Assembly: GCA_023410535.1 (NCBI GenBank)
Contig: JAEYPR010000011.1
Coordinates: 1-64,000 of the forward strand
Length of the DNA stretch: 64,000 nucleotides
DNA from: Bacillota bacterium
GTDB taxonomy: Bacteria; Bacillota; UBA4882; UBA8346
Reading direction: 5' to 3'
Shown: positions 48,771-58,700 of the stretch, in pieces
How positions within the stretch are numbered: the stretch's first letter is position 1
Layout of the letters: every line of letters starts with the position of its first letter
Notes under the pieces: model-generated
What the model was told of the DNA's origin: nothing
Databases searched by the model: none
The model's input: only the letters and a program-made list of their open reading frames with translations
Made by a program: the position numbers and the translations under genes

Positions 48771-50243
48771 TTAGGTCCCGCAAAAGGTTCGATAGGGAAC
48801 GTCGGTCGACTCAGGGGGCAAAGAGTAGGCCAACTGTTCGGAAGAGTAAGCGTAAGGGTTTGCCAGCACGGCCAACAACTGTTCCAGCTCACGGTAGTCT
48901 CCTTGAACTGCGCTTGCAAGCGCCGCCTCGACCCGGTGATTCCGGGGAATTACCGCCGGATTGCTATCACGCATCAACTGCCGCGAAGCCGCTTTTGATT
49001 GCTGTTGCCGGTCGAGTCTGGCCTGCCATTGCCGGTGCCAGCGGGCAAATGCGTCGCTGGTAAACAGCGGCGTCGTTTCCGGCTGTCCCAAAGTCAAGGC
49101 GCGGAAGGTGTTGGTATAATCCGCCCGGTGTTCCGCCATTAACTTGAGTAACTCGCCAACCAAAGATTCATCTTGGGTCTCTTCATTGAAAATTCCCAGT
49201 TTGGCTTGCATTCCCGCGTGCCAATGGGCTTGATATTGTCCGGTGAATTCGGAAAGCGCCGTTTCCGCCAGTTCAATGGCTTGCGCTTGTTCTTGATGGA
49301 GCAGGGGCAGTAGGGTTTCGGCAAACCGCGCCAGATTCCAGCCGGCAATGTCCGGCTGATTGCCATAAGCATACCGGCCGTGAAGGTCAATGGAGCTGAA
49401 TACCGTTGCCGGATCGTAAGTATCCATAAACGCACACGGTCCATAATCGATCGTCTCGCCGCTAATCGCCATATTGTCGGTGTTCATCACTCCGTGAATA
49501 AACCCAACCAACTGCCATTGGGCAAGCAAGGCCGCCTGCCGTTGAATCACTTCCCGGAGCAATAAAAGATAACGATCCGCTACGTCCGGTATGGCCGGAA
49601 AATGCCTCCCAATGGTATAGTCGGCCAACATCCGGAGTTCAGCGGCAATTCCCCAGTTGGCAATATACTGAAAGGTGCCGACTCGGATGTGACTGCTGGC
49701 CACGCGGGTCAAGATCGCTCCCGGTTGTTGGGTCTCCCGGAGGACTGTTTCACCGGTGAGCGCCACCGCCAGACTCCGGGTGGTGGGTATGCCCAATCCA
49801 AACATCGCTTCACTGATGATATATTCGCGGAGCATCGGCCCGAGTGCGGCGCGACCGTCCCCGCCCCGGGAGTACGGTGTCCGGCCGGAACCTTTGAGCT
49901 GAATATCTACCCGCTCGCCGTTGGGAGAAAGTTGTTCGCCAAGGAGCAACGCCCGGCCGTCCCCTAGCATGGTAAAATGCCCGAACTGGTGCCCGGCGTA
50001 AGCTTGCGCCAGCGGTTGCCCTCCTTCGGGAATCCGGTTACCGGCAAATACCGCAACTCCCGCCGCGTTTTGCAGCGCTTCAACACGTAACCCGAGGGAT
50101 TTTGCCAACGCACCGTTAAAAGCCACCAGCCGCGGCGCGGCAACCAGCGTTGGGTTAAGGCGGGTGTAAAAGCTTTGCGGCAGACGGGCATAACTATTGT
50201 CCAGGTTCCAGCCGGCCGCGACGTTAACGTTTTCCTTTTTCAT
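48771..50243 (-). CDS. selO: SelO protein adenylyltransferase (YdiU/UPF0061)
   Basis: A 490-residue pseudokinase-fold enzyme that AMPylates protein Ser/Thr/Tyr. Family motifs are GRALLLGEQLSPNGERVDIQ, LKGSGRTPYSRGGDGRAALG, MLREYIISEAMFGLGIPTT and NTDNMAISGETIDYGPCAF. The C-terminus ends FCGT, the normal place of the redox-active Cys. The ATG follows gggagtttca. The ttaaagtatgcccaaaa motif seen near yyaL lies 28 bases upstream. In E. coli SelO modifies redox enzymes during oxidative stress. Confidence 0.95.
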   Translation of the reverse strand: MKKENVNVAAGWNLDNSYARLPQSFYTRLNPTLVAAPRLVAFNGALAKSLGLRVEALQNAAGVAVFAGNRIPEGGQPLAQAYAGHQFGHFTMLGDGRALLLGEQLSPNGERVDIQLKGSGRTPYSRGGDGRAALGPMLREYIISEAMFGLGIPTTRSLAVALTGETVLRETQQPGAILTRVASSHIRVGTFQYIANWGIAAELRMLADYTIGRHFPAIPDVADRYLLLLREVIQRQAALLAQWQLVGFIHGVMNTDNMAISGETIDYGPCAFMDTYDPATVFSSIDLHGRYAYGNQPDIAGWNLARFAETLLPLLHQEQAQAIELAETALSEFTGQYQAHWHAGMQAKLGIFNEETQDESLVGELLKLMAEHRADYTNTFRALTLGQPETTPLFTSDAFARWHRQWQARLDRQQQSKAASRQLMRDSNPAVIPRNHRVEAALASAVQGDYRELEQLLAVLANPYAYSSEQLAYSLPPESTDVPYRTFCGT

Positions 50244-50270
50244 TGAAACTCCCTATCCTCGCGAATGATA

Positions 50271-50287
50271 TTAAAGTATGCCCAAAA
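50271..50287. promoter_or_regulatory. Copy of the TTAAAGTATGCCCAAAA motif upstream of selO
   Basis: Seventeen bases identical to 6228-6244 upstream of yyaL, at a similar distance (28-44 bases) before the ATG of a minus-strand gene. Read on the minus strand it contains catact, a possible -10 box, so the shared motif may be a promoter type. Confidence 0.6.
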
Positions 50288-50455
50288 CCGGCGTGAAGCA
50301 AAAGCCGGCAAAAATGCCCCTATCCCCGGTTTCTCGATGTGTCTCACGAAAATCATCGTTCACAAAAAGTTTCATGTTAAAATACCGGAAGATTTCCGCT
50401 GCGAATTTTAGTACAATAGAAACAACAGCAACAACAACGGAATCGGAGGACTGAA

Positions 50456-51112
50456 ATGCATCAAGTATACGCCCCGGGCTGCGGACTTTTGATTTACAAA
50501 CCCCAGCTCGCCCAGAAAACAGCCGTTTTTTTAAACCGCGCCGACCGTACGATTCCCGATTATCTGACGTGTTGCCGCTCGCAACCGAAGCTTGAAACCG
50601 GGACGCGGATTATTAACACCTGCGCCGGCTGCGACAGACGGTATCGCGAGTTATATCAGGGAATCACCACGGTTTCCCTTTGGGAAATCCTCGCCGAGAG
50701 TTCCAGCTTTCCGTTTCCCGACTATCACGGGATCACCATGTCCATCCACGACGCCTGTCCCACCCGGAGTGAAGCCCGGGTGTATTCGGCAATCCGAACC
50801 CTGCTTGAAAAAATGAACATCACCGTGGTCGAGCCCAAGCACACTAAGGCGCAAGCCCGTTGTTGCGGCGATAGTTTCTACGGCATGTTGCCCGTCGCGC
50901 AAGTGAAATTGATGATGCAACAACGGGCGGATGAGATGCCCTGCGCCGAAGTGGCGGTGTATTGCATTTCCTGTATTAAAGCCATGCATATCGGGGGCAA
51001 AAAGCCGCGCTACATCGTCGATCTTTTGTTTAACGAATCAACGGAGATTGGAACATTTGAGCCTGAGGCCTGGCACCGCCAACTGCAGGAGTTTATCGAT
51101 ACGCACAGTTAA
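50456..51112 (+). CDS. CCG-domain iron-sulfur protein (HdrB-like)
   Basis: A 218-residue protein with two cysteine-rich CCG domains. Domain one has YAPGCGL, TCCRS and INTCAGCD; domain two has HDACPTRSE, ARCCGDSFYG and YCISCIKAM. The spacing is that of heterodisulfide-reductase HdrB and LutA/GlpC-type proteins, which bind a noncubane cluster. It is shorter than HdrB and lacks partners, so it may be a stand-alone redox or sulfur-transfer protein. The ATG follows ggaggactgaa. Confidence 0.88.
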   Translation: MHQVYAPGCGLLIYKPQLAQKTAVFLNRADRTIPDYLTCCRSQPKLETGTRIINTCAGCDRRYRELYQGITTVSLWEILAESSSFPFPDYHGITMSIHDACPTRSEARVYSAIRTLLEKMNITVVEPKHTKAQARCCGDSFYGMLPVAQVKLMMQQRADEMPCAEVAVYCISCIKAMHIGGKKPRYIVDLLFNESTEIGTFEPEAWHRQLQEFIDTHS

Positions 51113-51248
51113 TCCAGACCAGGCACTGCCCATCGCCCATCGCCCATCCCGGCTTTTTTGTTTTTCAAACCGCGACACCCCCAAACGCCATCGTAACGTT
51201 GAGGGTGTCGTGGTTTGTAATTTCCCGATTGCGCAAATGCTGCGGCCA

Positions 51249-51461
51249 ATACGCCCGGGCAAAGATGACGGTCTGCTCCGCCGGCTGGCCGCAACAGACA
51301 CAGGTATTGTCCACCTTTTCCTGACCAATGGGAATACAGCGGGCGGTGGCGCCGGTCTTTGCTTTGATCGCATCCTCGCATTGACGGTCGCCGCACCACA
51401 TTGCTTCGATAAATCCCTGTTTCGCTTCGAGTTTACCGACAAACTCATTGAGATCCGTGGC
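51249..51461 (-). pseudogene. C-terminal remnant of prolyl-tRNA synthetase
   Basis: Within an open minus-strand frame, ATDLNEFVGKLEAKQGFIEA followed by MWCGDRQCEDAIKAKTGATA and CVCCGQPAEQTVIFARAY matches the last 70 residues of archaeal-type proline--tRNA ligase, including its zinc-site cysteines. The real gene would stop after FARAY; here the frame runs on into unrelated sequence, and everything before this domain is missing. Confidence 0.8.
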
Positions 51462-51565
51462 GGCAGGACCGGGGGTAGCGAAAATAGTGTTGTCAATCTC
51501 CGCCCAGCCGTGAACGACAGGGCTAAGGTTATTAAAACCATTCGGAAAGCCCCTCCAGGGAAGCA

Positions 51566-51598
51566 AAACCCAGCCCGGAAGGGCTTGAAACTGGGTTC
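51566..51598 (-). terminator. Hairpin upstream of the proS remnant
   Basis: On the minus strand aacccag (51598-51592) pairs with ctgggtt (51574-51568), and an alternative inner stem agccc-ttcc-gggct is possible; four T follow. I considered a T-box leader because of the proS remnant, but no T-box sequence (tgg-tacc-gcg type) is present. Confidence 0.5.
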
Positions 51599-51614
51599 AG
51601 CTTAGCCCTGACCT

Positions 51615-51752
51615 TCAGGTCTGGGTGGACAGAAACGCATTCAGCGTGTTTTCTAGTCGAATCTGTTGACATGACCCGAGCTTTGCTGGATAATTTATAA
51701 ACATTGACTTGCCCACCCCGTTCGGACCGTGGATAAAGAAGAGCTTTTTCAT
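51615..51752 (-). pseudogene. N-terminal remnant of a P-loop NTPase
   Basis: MKKLFFIHGPNGVGKS is a typical start of a small nucleotide-kinase-like or AAA-type ATPase, but after the Walker A lysine-serine the frame departs (MFINYPAKLG) and ends at 45 residues. The 3' part is missing. It lies between the hairpin and tandem array 4. Confidence 0.6.
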
Positions 51753-51880
51753 GATCGCCTCCGCTTCGTTTATGGCAATGACCCGTTTGCCAACGCCCAT
51801 TCGAAAATTTCTTGCGCTTTCTTTCACAATTTTACCACATTATGTATTTTTCCGCCCACAAAATGATTAAGTAAGGTGAC

Positions 51881-52090
51881 AAAAATATTTATCAATCCCG
51901 GAAAAATATTTCTCACCTTCAATTAAATATTTATCACCTTCGAAAAAACAATTATCACCTTCGCAATACTATTTATTGACCTCGAAAAAATATTTATCGC
52001 CTTGACAATTATATTTCTGCCCCTTGCAATAATATTTATCACTCATGAAATACTATTTATCCTGCATAAAAATGAATTTATCCAGGGTAA
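51881..52090. repeat. 21-bp tandem array 4 (10 units)
   Basis: Ten 21-base units, consensus aaaaatatttatcaccttcga, more AT-rich and more diverged than the other arrays. On the minus strand GDKYFFE-like heptads appear (for example EGDKYLIEGEKYF) but a stop codon interrupts them near 51978, and the plus-strand frames also carry stops, so no long frame survives. It lies in a 1.4 kb region without intact genes. Confidence 0.92.
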
Positions 52091-52480
52091 TAAACTCTTT
52101 TTGGGAGTATAATGTTTTTGGTGGTTCTTTTGTTCTTAATCTTGATTTAATATTTTTTCGCAAAACATCAAAACTCCGCTGCACCGAGTGAAACCCATCG
52201 AACCAATTTATTTAGCCACCCGCCTCACGCTCTTCCGAAATTGAATGAACCCACTCCCCCAACTTTCCCGCGCCGTCGCCATTGCAGCGTAGTTGATTCG
52301 TTCCGCAACCGGTTTTCTTGGAAAACTTCGGAGACGATGTGTATGATTTGTGAACAAATCGTAAGAAATGTGTCGTGTTGTTTTAACTGGTTTTGTAAAG
52401 CAACCTTTTGACAACTACTATGCATTGAACCCGGATATTGCTTCATGTTAACATCGTAGTAACAAAAAGGAGGTATTGTC
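52091..52480. other. Regulatory region of the sugar-uptake operon
   Basis: About 390 bases before the GTG at 52481. TTGACA occurs at 52408-52413 but no matching -10 is found at a normal distance. The palindrome ATGTTAACAT at 52445-52454 lies about 30 bases before the start and could be an operator or part of the promoter. Minus-strand frames here cover the start of the next gene and are not supported. Confidence 0.45.
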
Positions 52481-53797
52481 GTGAATAGACGAAAGATTGG
52501 TATTTTGTTTATGGCAGCGCTAATGATGGTCACGGTTTTTTGCTCGCTTCCCACGATGGCGGCAAAAGAACAAAAAAAGGCCGTCTTGCGGATGTCCTGG
52601 TGGGGCGGAGATGCGCGCCACAAAGCAATCCTGGCTTCAGTCAAACAGTTTATGAAAGAAAACCCCAACATCGAGATTGAAACTGAGTATAGCGCCCTTG
52701 CTCAATACAAGGATAAATTTATGACGCAGTTATACTCAGGATCCACCGCCGATATCGTGGCGATTGACCAACCTTGGGTAGCGGACATTGTGGCCCGCGG
52801 CGACTTTTTCCTGGATTTATCAAAGTATTCCCGGTATATCAACATCGGTTCATTCGACAGTTTTCTGGTGAATAATTATTGCAAGGTCAACGGTAAACCC
52901 TATTTCGTTCCGGCCGGCATCAATGGCATGGGTTCATTGGTTGACGCCGAAGCCTTGGCTAAATTTGGTTTCGACCCGAAGGTCAAACAATTTACCTGGG
53001 ATGACATGATCGCTTTGGGCGAAAAAGTCCATAGCGCCAACCCCAACAATTACTTATGCGTCATCGAAAGCAAACAGGCCGGGTTGTATTTTGCCCGGGT
53101 TTACCTACGCCAACTTACCGGCAAACAGCTGATCAACGACGACGGTTCGATGGGTTGCACCCGGGACCAATTGGCCCAATCACTAGGATTGATTGATACC
53201 CTGTACAAAAAGAGCATCTTCCAACCCATCTCCGAACATTCGGTCTTCAACGGCAGCATGCTGCAAAATCCCAAGTGGATTAACGGCCAGATGTTTATGG
53301 TGCTCGGCCGGACTTCGGTCATGACCGACCCGTCAGCCCGTCTGCCGAAAAACGGCAAACCCCGCACCACCAATTTCTTAATGCCGAAACTTAAAAACGC
53401 CAAAGAAAGCGGGATTGAAGTCCGGCCCGCCGCCATGTTCGCCATTAGCAAAAATACCAAGAGTCCGGAAGCGGCCGTTAAATTCCTGAACTATCTCTTT
53501 ACCGACAAGGAAAGCGTCATCACGCTCAAAGACAACTATTCGGTTCCGGCCCGCAAAGCCAGCCGGACCATCACCGCCGATATTCTTGATCCGGCCGCCG
53601 TCGCCAACGCGAACTATTCGTTAGCCAATCCCGGTTCGACGTTGAACGGTTACTCCTCCAGCCCCGAGGTTGAGTCGCTCTTTACCGAAGTGATGGAGAA
53701 GATCGCCTTTGGTCAATACAAAAACATGAATCAGGCCGCTGATGAAGTCATCTCCCGCATCAAAGATATCGTTGCTTATTCCAAACAAAAGAAATGA
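52481..53797 (+). CDS. Sugar ABC transporter substrate-binding protein (family 1)
   Basis: A 438-residue extracellular solute-binding protein. A signal peptide (IGILFMAALMMVTVFCSLPT, cleavage about residue 33) is followed by VLRMSWWGGDARHKAILASV and LAQYKDKFMTQLYSGSTADI, typical of family 1 oligosaccharide binders. The GTG start follows aaaggaggtattgtc. It is the first gene of the operon with two permeases; no ATPase gene is present, as in other Gram-positive CUT1 systems that share an MsmX-type ATPase. A hairpin follows the gene, so the binding protein is probably made in excess. Confidence 0.9.
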   Translation: MNRRKIGILFMAALMMVTVFCSLPTMAAKEQKKAVLRMSWWGGDARHKAILASVKQFMKENPNIEIETEYSALAQYKDKFMTQLYSGSTADIVAIDQPWVADIVARGDFFLDLSKYSRYINIGSFDSFLVNNYCKVNGKPYFVPAGINGMGSLVDAEALAKFGFDPKVKQFTWDDMIALGEKVHSANPNNYLCVIESKQAGLYFARVYLRQLTGKQLINDDGSMGCTRDQLAQSLGLIDTLYKKSIFQPISEHSVFNGSMLQNPKWINGQMFMVLGRTSVMTDPSARLPKNGKPRTTNFLMPKLKNAKESGIEVRPAAMFAISKNTKSPEAAVKFLNYLFTDKESVITLKDNYSVPARKASRTITADILDPAAVANANYSLANPGSTLNGYSSSPEVESLFTEVMEKIAFGQYKNMNQAADEVISRIKDIVAYSKQKK

Positions 53798-53827
53798 GCA
53801 AGGATTGAAAGACGAAGTTTAACTAGG

Positions 53828-53867
53828 ATAGGGGGTAAGGAAAACGATTCCTTAACCCCCTATTTTT
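53828..53867 (+). terminator. Intra-operon hairpin after the binding-protein gene
   Basis: atagggggtaaggaa (53828-53842) pairs with ttccttaaccccctat (53848-53863), one bulged base, loop aacga, followed by tttt. Located between the binding protein and the first permease, it would reduce permease expression relative to the binding protein or protect the upstream mRNA. Confidence 0.85.
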
Positions 53868-53889
53868 CAAGAAAGGATTGAGTGCGTAC

Positions 53890-54825
53890 ATGCAAAATGT
53901 ACTGGCCCAAAATAACACCGCCAAGCCGGTGAAACGCCAAAAACTGGGCAGTGGAAAATGGACCGGTTTCTGGTTTATCCTGCCCTGGGTGATCGGTTTC
54001 GCGGTATTCCAACTCTACCCGTTCCTGGCGTCGTTATTTTATTCGTTCACTAACTTTTCGATGTTGGGAGACTCGCTGTTCATCGGCTGGACCAATTTTA
54101 CCCTGTTATTCACCAGAGATCCGCTCTTTTTAAATTCGTTGGTGGTGACCGGCGCCTACACTTTAATGGCCGTGCCGATCAAACTGGCTTTCGCTTTGAT
54201 GGTTGCCATGATCTTAAATGTGAAGTTGAAATCGATCAACCTCTACCGCACCATCTATTATATCCCTTCCATTTTAGGCGGCAGCGTCGCGATCTCCGTG
54301 TTATGGCGGGTGATGTTCATGCGGGAGGGGATGTTTAACCGCTTAATCGGAGTAATCGGTTTCGGACCGGTCGATTGGCTCGGCGACCCCCGTTTCGCTT
54401 TATTTACCATCAGTATGTTGCAGGTCTGGCAGTTCGGATCGTCGATGGTGATCTTCCTGGCGGCGTTGAAACAGATTCCTACCGAATTATACGAAGCTGC
54501 CCGCGTCGACGGTTCCGGCAAGATCCGCCAGTTCTTTACGATCACTGTGCCGATGCTTAGCTCGGTCACCTTCTTCAATCTGATCATGCAGTCAATCCAA
54601 GCATTACAGAACTTTACCTCGGCTTTTGTCATTACCAACGGCGGACCGATGAAATCGACTTACGTTATTGGAATGAAGTTATACGAAGATGCTTTTAAAA
54701 ACTTTAAGATGGGCTATGCCAGCGCCGAATCCTGGGTTTTATTCATCATCATTATGATCATGACCATTGTCGTGTTCAAATCGTCCAACGCTTGGGTTTA
54801 CTATGAAGATGGGAGAGATAACTGA
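53890..54825 (+). CDS. Sugar ABC transporter permease 1 (MalF-like)
   Basis: A 311-residue inner-membrane permease with six helices. The cytoplasmic EAA loop that docks the ATPase reads LYEAARVDGSGKIRQFFTIT (residues about 215-235). The ATG at 53890 follows aaaggattgagtgcgtac; the frame also contains an earlier TTG. The last base of its stop is the first base of the next gene (TGATG), so translation is coupled. Confidence 0.93.
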   Translation: MQNVLAQNNTAKPVKRQKLGSGKWTGFWFILPWVIGFAVFQLYPFLASLFYSFTNFSMLGDSLFIGWTNFTLLFTRDPLFLNSLVVTGAYTLMAVPIKLAFALMVAMILNVKLKSINLYRTIYYIPSILGGSVAISVLWRVMFMREGMFNRLIGVIGFGPVDWLGDPRFALFTISMLQVWQFGSSMVIFLAALKQIPTELYEAARVDGSGKIRQFFTITVPMLSSVTFFNLIMQSIQALQNFTSAFVITNGGPMKSTYVIGMKLYEDAFKNFKMGYASAESWVLFIIIMIMTIVVFKSSNAWVYYEDGRDN

Positions 54826-55673
54826 TGAACAAACAGCGCAATCACACCTGGTTAACCCATCTCCTGCTCATTCTTTTCGGAATCGTGATGATCTACCCAT
54901 TGATCTGGATGTTTTTCGCTTCGTTTAAGACGGTCAATGAGATTTTCATTTCACATAAGTTATTGCCCGACCGGTTCCTTTGGATCAATTTTGTCAACGG
55001 TTGGCAAAGCGCCGCTACCGGCGCCGCTTCCTACACTACGTTCTTCATCAACACTTTTCTACTGGTGATCCCGACGGTGGCGTTCACCGTGTTGTCCTGT
55101 CTCTTGGTGGCCTACGGGTTCGGCCGGTTCGACTTTCCCGGCAAAAAGTTCTGCTTCGCCATCATGATCGCCACCTTGATGTTGCCCAATGCGGTAATCA
55201 TCATTCCGCGGTTTTTGATCTTTAAAAACCTGGGTTGGCTGGATAGTTACCTGCCCTTTATCGTCCCGGCGATCTTCGGCTGTTACCCGTTTTTTATCTT
55301 TATGTTAATCCAGTTCCTGCGGGGCATCCCGGTCGCGCTCGACGAATCGGCCAAAATCGACGGTTGCAGCCCCTTGCGAATCTTATTCAGCATTTTGGCT
55401 CCCCTAATGAAACCGGCGTTGTTTTCGGCGGGTCTGTTCCAGTTCATGTGGACTTGGAATGACTTTTTCAACCAGTTGATCTTCATCAATTCGCCGAAGA
55501 AGTTTACGATCGCCCTGGGTTTGCGGATATCCATCGACAGCTCCTCGGAGATGGTCCGCTGGAATGAAGTGATGGCCATGTCGATCTGTTCGATCGTACC
55601 GTTGATTTTGTTATTCTTCTTTGCCCAGCGTTATTTTGTGGAGGGAATTTCAACCTCGGGGTTGAAAGGGTAA
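54825..55673 (+). CDS. Sugar ABC transporter permease 2 (MalG-like)
   Basis: A 282-residue permease with six helices. N-terminal LLLILFGIVMIYPLIWMFFA is the first helix; the EAA loop is VALDESAKIDGCSPLRILFS (residues about 180-200). The C-terminus FVEGISTSGLKG is the usual MalG ending. Start overlaps the permease 1 stop. Followed by a gap of 48 bases to the large protein gene. Confidence 0.93.
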   Translation: MNKQRNHTWLTHLLLILFGIVMIYPLIWMFFASFKTVNEIFISHKLLPDRFLWINFVNGWQSAATGAASYTTFFINTFLLVIPTVAFTVLSCLLVAYGFGRFDFPGKKFCFAIMIATLMLPNAVIIIPRFLIFKNLGWLDSYLPFIVPAIFGCYPFFIFMLIQFLRGIPVALDESAKIDGCSPLRILFSILAPLMKPALFSAGLFQFMWTWNDFFNQLIFINSPKKFTIALGLRISIDSSSEMVRWNEVMAMSICSIVPLILLFFFAQRYFVEGISTSGLKG

Positions 55674-55721
55674 ACCCGCTCCGGTCAACTTTTTCAAATT
55701 GCAGAATTGAGGCGTAAAACA

Positions 55722-58700
55722 ATGGCAAACAATTTAAAAAACGATTCAGGACTGCTATTTTACCTGTCAGGCGATAACGGCAGCCAGCCCGAAGTGGCGT
55801 TGGGCAATCCCGAGCCCAACTTCTTTCAAAATGTCGAAACCATTGAAGACGGCAAATGCGGTAAAGCCTTGCGCTGTCTTCCCAATCAACTGCTGGCCTA
55901 CTGGGCGCCGGGCAATATCTACGCCCAACGGGGCACCGTGTCCTTCTTCTGGCGCAGCCGCTATCCGTTGGGTCCGACCGAATTTCCGATCTTCCGGGTG
56001 AGTTATGCCGACCACAGCAGTTGGGATGCGCAGTTTATGCGGATCGATTACAACGGCGGCGGTATTGACGCTTTTGTGACCGACATCAATCTCAGCCGCA
56101 CCCGGGTGGGCATGAAATTTGACGTGTTGCCCCAACCCGACCAATGGTTTCATATCGCCTTTGCGTGGGATGAAAACGTCGGAGTGCGGCTCTACGTCGA
56201 CGGCCAACTGACGGCGGCCAAGGACGCTTTTTCCATCTATTACGCCGGATTGGACCAGTTTGGGACCCATTCGCGGATCATCAGCCACTGGCAGGTTCAA
56301 AGTTCCTATAACTATGTGCGGACCGGCGATTTTGACGAAATTCGCATTTATGATCGGATGCTGGAACCGGAACAGGTTGCCGGTTTGGCGGCGGGCGGGG
56401 CGCTTGACACCCTGCCGCTCTTGAACCGTCCGCTATTCGCTCCGGTTTGGCAACGCGAATGGTTGCAACGTTGGGGATTTGACGCGGCCACTCTGCCGGC
56501 GCCGCTTTGCCATCAATATACCGCCGTGCATAAAGTGGAGATTCATAATGCCTGGGATTTGAAGCGTTGGTGGTGGAAGGGTTGCGACGGCATTCGCGAA
56601 ACCACTTGGCCCGGTGTGTATAACCGCTCCCGCTTGCCGGGACGCACCGACTATTTTGTCCTCCCGGACTGGGACTGCTACTCCCAATCCGGCAAGGAGA
56701 TCACCTTCGAACCATTGCCCGACTGTTATTTCAACCATATCGAGATCAGCGGCTCCGCCCAAGGCACTTTGCGGATTCACGGCCGGCTCGAAGAGCACCA
56801 GTCGCTCCGGCGGCTCGCTTGCGAACGTTCGGTGCACCGTTTGGATGAACCGGTTCGGAATGTGGCGTTGACCTTTACCAATGATCTGATCGAGGAACCG
56901 ATCGGCGATATTACCCTGTTGCAGGTGGAACACGGCTTGGCGCCCCAAACTGCCCAACGCGAACGCTTTGCTTTCAGTTGGGATACCGGCGCGGAGACCA
57001 GGACCGGCGTGGCGGCTGTCCGCCAATTTGTCCAAGGCCGCTTTATGCGGGATGAACGGGCCACATTGCTTGGCTCCGCCAACCCCGTCTCCCCCGGAAC
57101 CCAGGACGCGAGCGTCATGGAAAATATGCTGCCGCTGCTGCATTTGATAATGCCATACCATGCCGATGACCGTGTGGGTATGGATGGATTAATCTTGCAT
57201 TTGCCGGCGTTGCAGGGAACCCCTACTCACGGCCGTTATCTTTTGGTCAATGTCCAGGTGAAGGATCCGCTCTGGATTTATCGAAATCTAATCCAATTCA
57301 CCTTTGCGGTTTTACCGGGCGAAGCCAAAACGATCTGGTTGGATACGCGCGACCGCATCCTGCCCGAAGGCAAAGCCTTATACGCCACCGTCGCCTTCTC
57401 CGGTCCGGTCACGGCGGCGAGTTGCTCCGACATTGCGGCGGAACTCGTCTATAAACCGGCGGAATTGGCCAAAGCCGAACATTGCGCCGACCGCTGGATC
57501 CAAGTCAAAGACAATTACGCTCATTTGGTCGAGGAGAACCCTTCCAGTCCGAAGTTTAACTTATATAACCGTTTTATCGCCGATTTGCAAGACCTGTTGC
57601 GGATCTGCCCCGAACATCCCTTGGCCCGGCTTTACTGGTATGATAAATTCAAACAGGACGCGCCGGTTTTCAAGCAAACCCCTTGTCCGCCCAATGTTCC
57701 CTTATGGGCCTGGCGGCAGGTGGAATATATGGGTTATGTCAAACGGTATCTCCGCTGGTGGATTGATAAACGGCAGATCGGCAACGGCGAATTCGGCGGG
57801 GGTCTCTCCGATGACGGCGATTTGACCGCTTGGTGGCCCGGCCCGGCGCTTACCGGTTGCATGCCCGAGAAGATCAAAGCTTCATTGCTGCTGGAGATGG
57901 AGGCTTTTTACGATCAGGGAATGTTCGCCAACGGCTTATGCGCGATCCAGACCGACCAGCTTCATACTCTGGAAGAAGGCATTCAGGCGTTGGGACAATG
58001 TTTGACGTTGGACCCCTGTTCCCCGAAGCAATTGGAACGGGCGATGGAAAACGCCCGCGGCCTGTTCTTTGTCACCGGCATCAACGCCGCGGGACACCGC
58101 CACCTCAAATCCGGTTATTATTCCGGCACCCGGGTGGCCGAGGAGGCGCCGTGGAACTATTCGGCGTCCGACTCCTTCCACGTGTTGCATCCGACCTATA
58201 TGTTGGTCCGCTATAACGGCTCGCCGCTGGCGAAACAGTTAGTGCTGGAGCTGGCCGACGCGATGATGGACCATTATTACGACGGCAAGTTGCACGTCCA
58301 AATCGACGTGACGACCGACCAGGATCAAGTGCACGAACGCACCCGGGAATGGCCGCTCTTTTATGCCGCCTGGCAGTTCACCGGCGATCCGAAATATTTG
58401 CAACCGATTAATGCCCAACTTTATGCGCAAGCCCAGGACCGCCTGGCGGGCGACTCCGAAGCCGTCTGCCAACAAGTGGCCGCAACCTACGAACGACTGA
58501 TTACCAACGCGGCCTTGCGGGAGTATATCAATACCGACGGCCAACTTTGGGTGGATCGCGGCGTCATCGATATCGGCGTCATGCAGGAACACCGGATCGG
58601 CGGCATCGGCCATGAACGTTTTTCGCTCTACCCGCGTCATTCCATCCGTTGGCAGTTCGCTCCAGGCGCTGAAGCGGATGTCGCGATTTTGGTCACTTAC

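Noticed and set aside
51038..51541. Minus-strand ORF of 167 codons
   Set aside because: It is in another frame than the proS remnant and partly antisense to the CCG-domain gene.
51165..51566. The full 133-codon frame as a functional gene
   Set aside because: Only the central 70 residues match prolyl-tRNA synthetase; both ends are read-through sequence.
51461..51610. T-box leader for the proS remnant
   Set aside because: The hairpin is present but no T-box antiterminator sequence is visible.
1..52090. The 21-bp arrays as CRISPR
   Set aside because: Units are contiguous, without constant repeats and variable spacers, and no cas genes are present.
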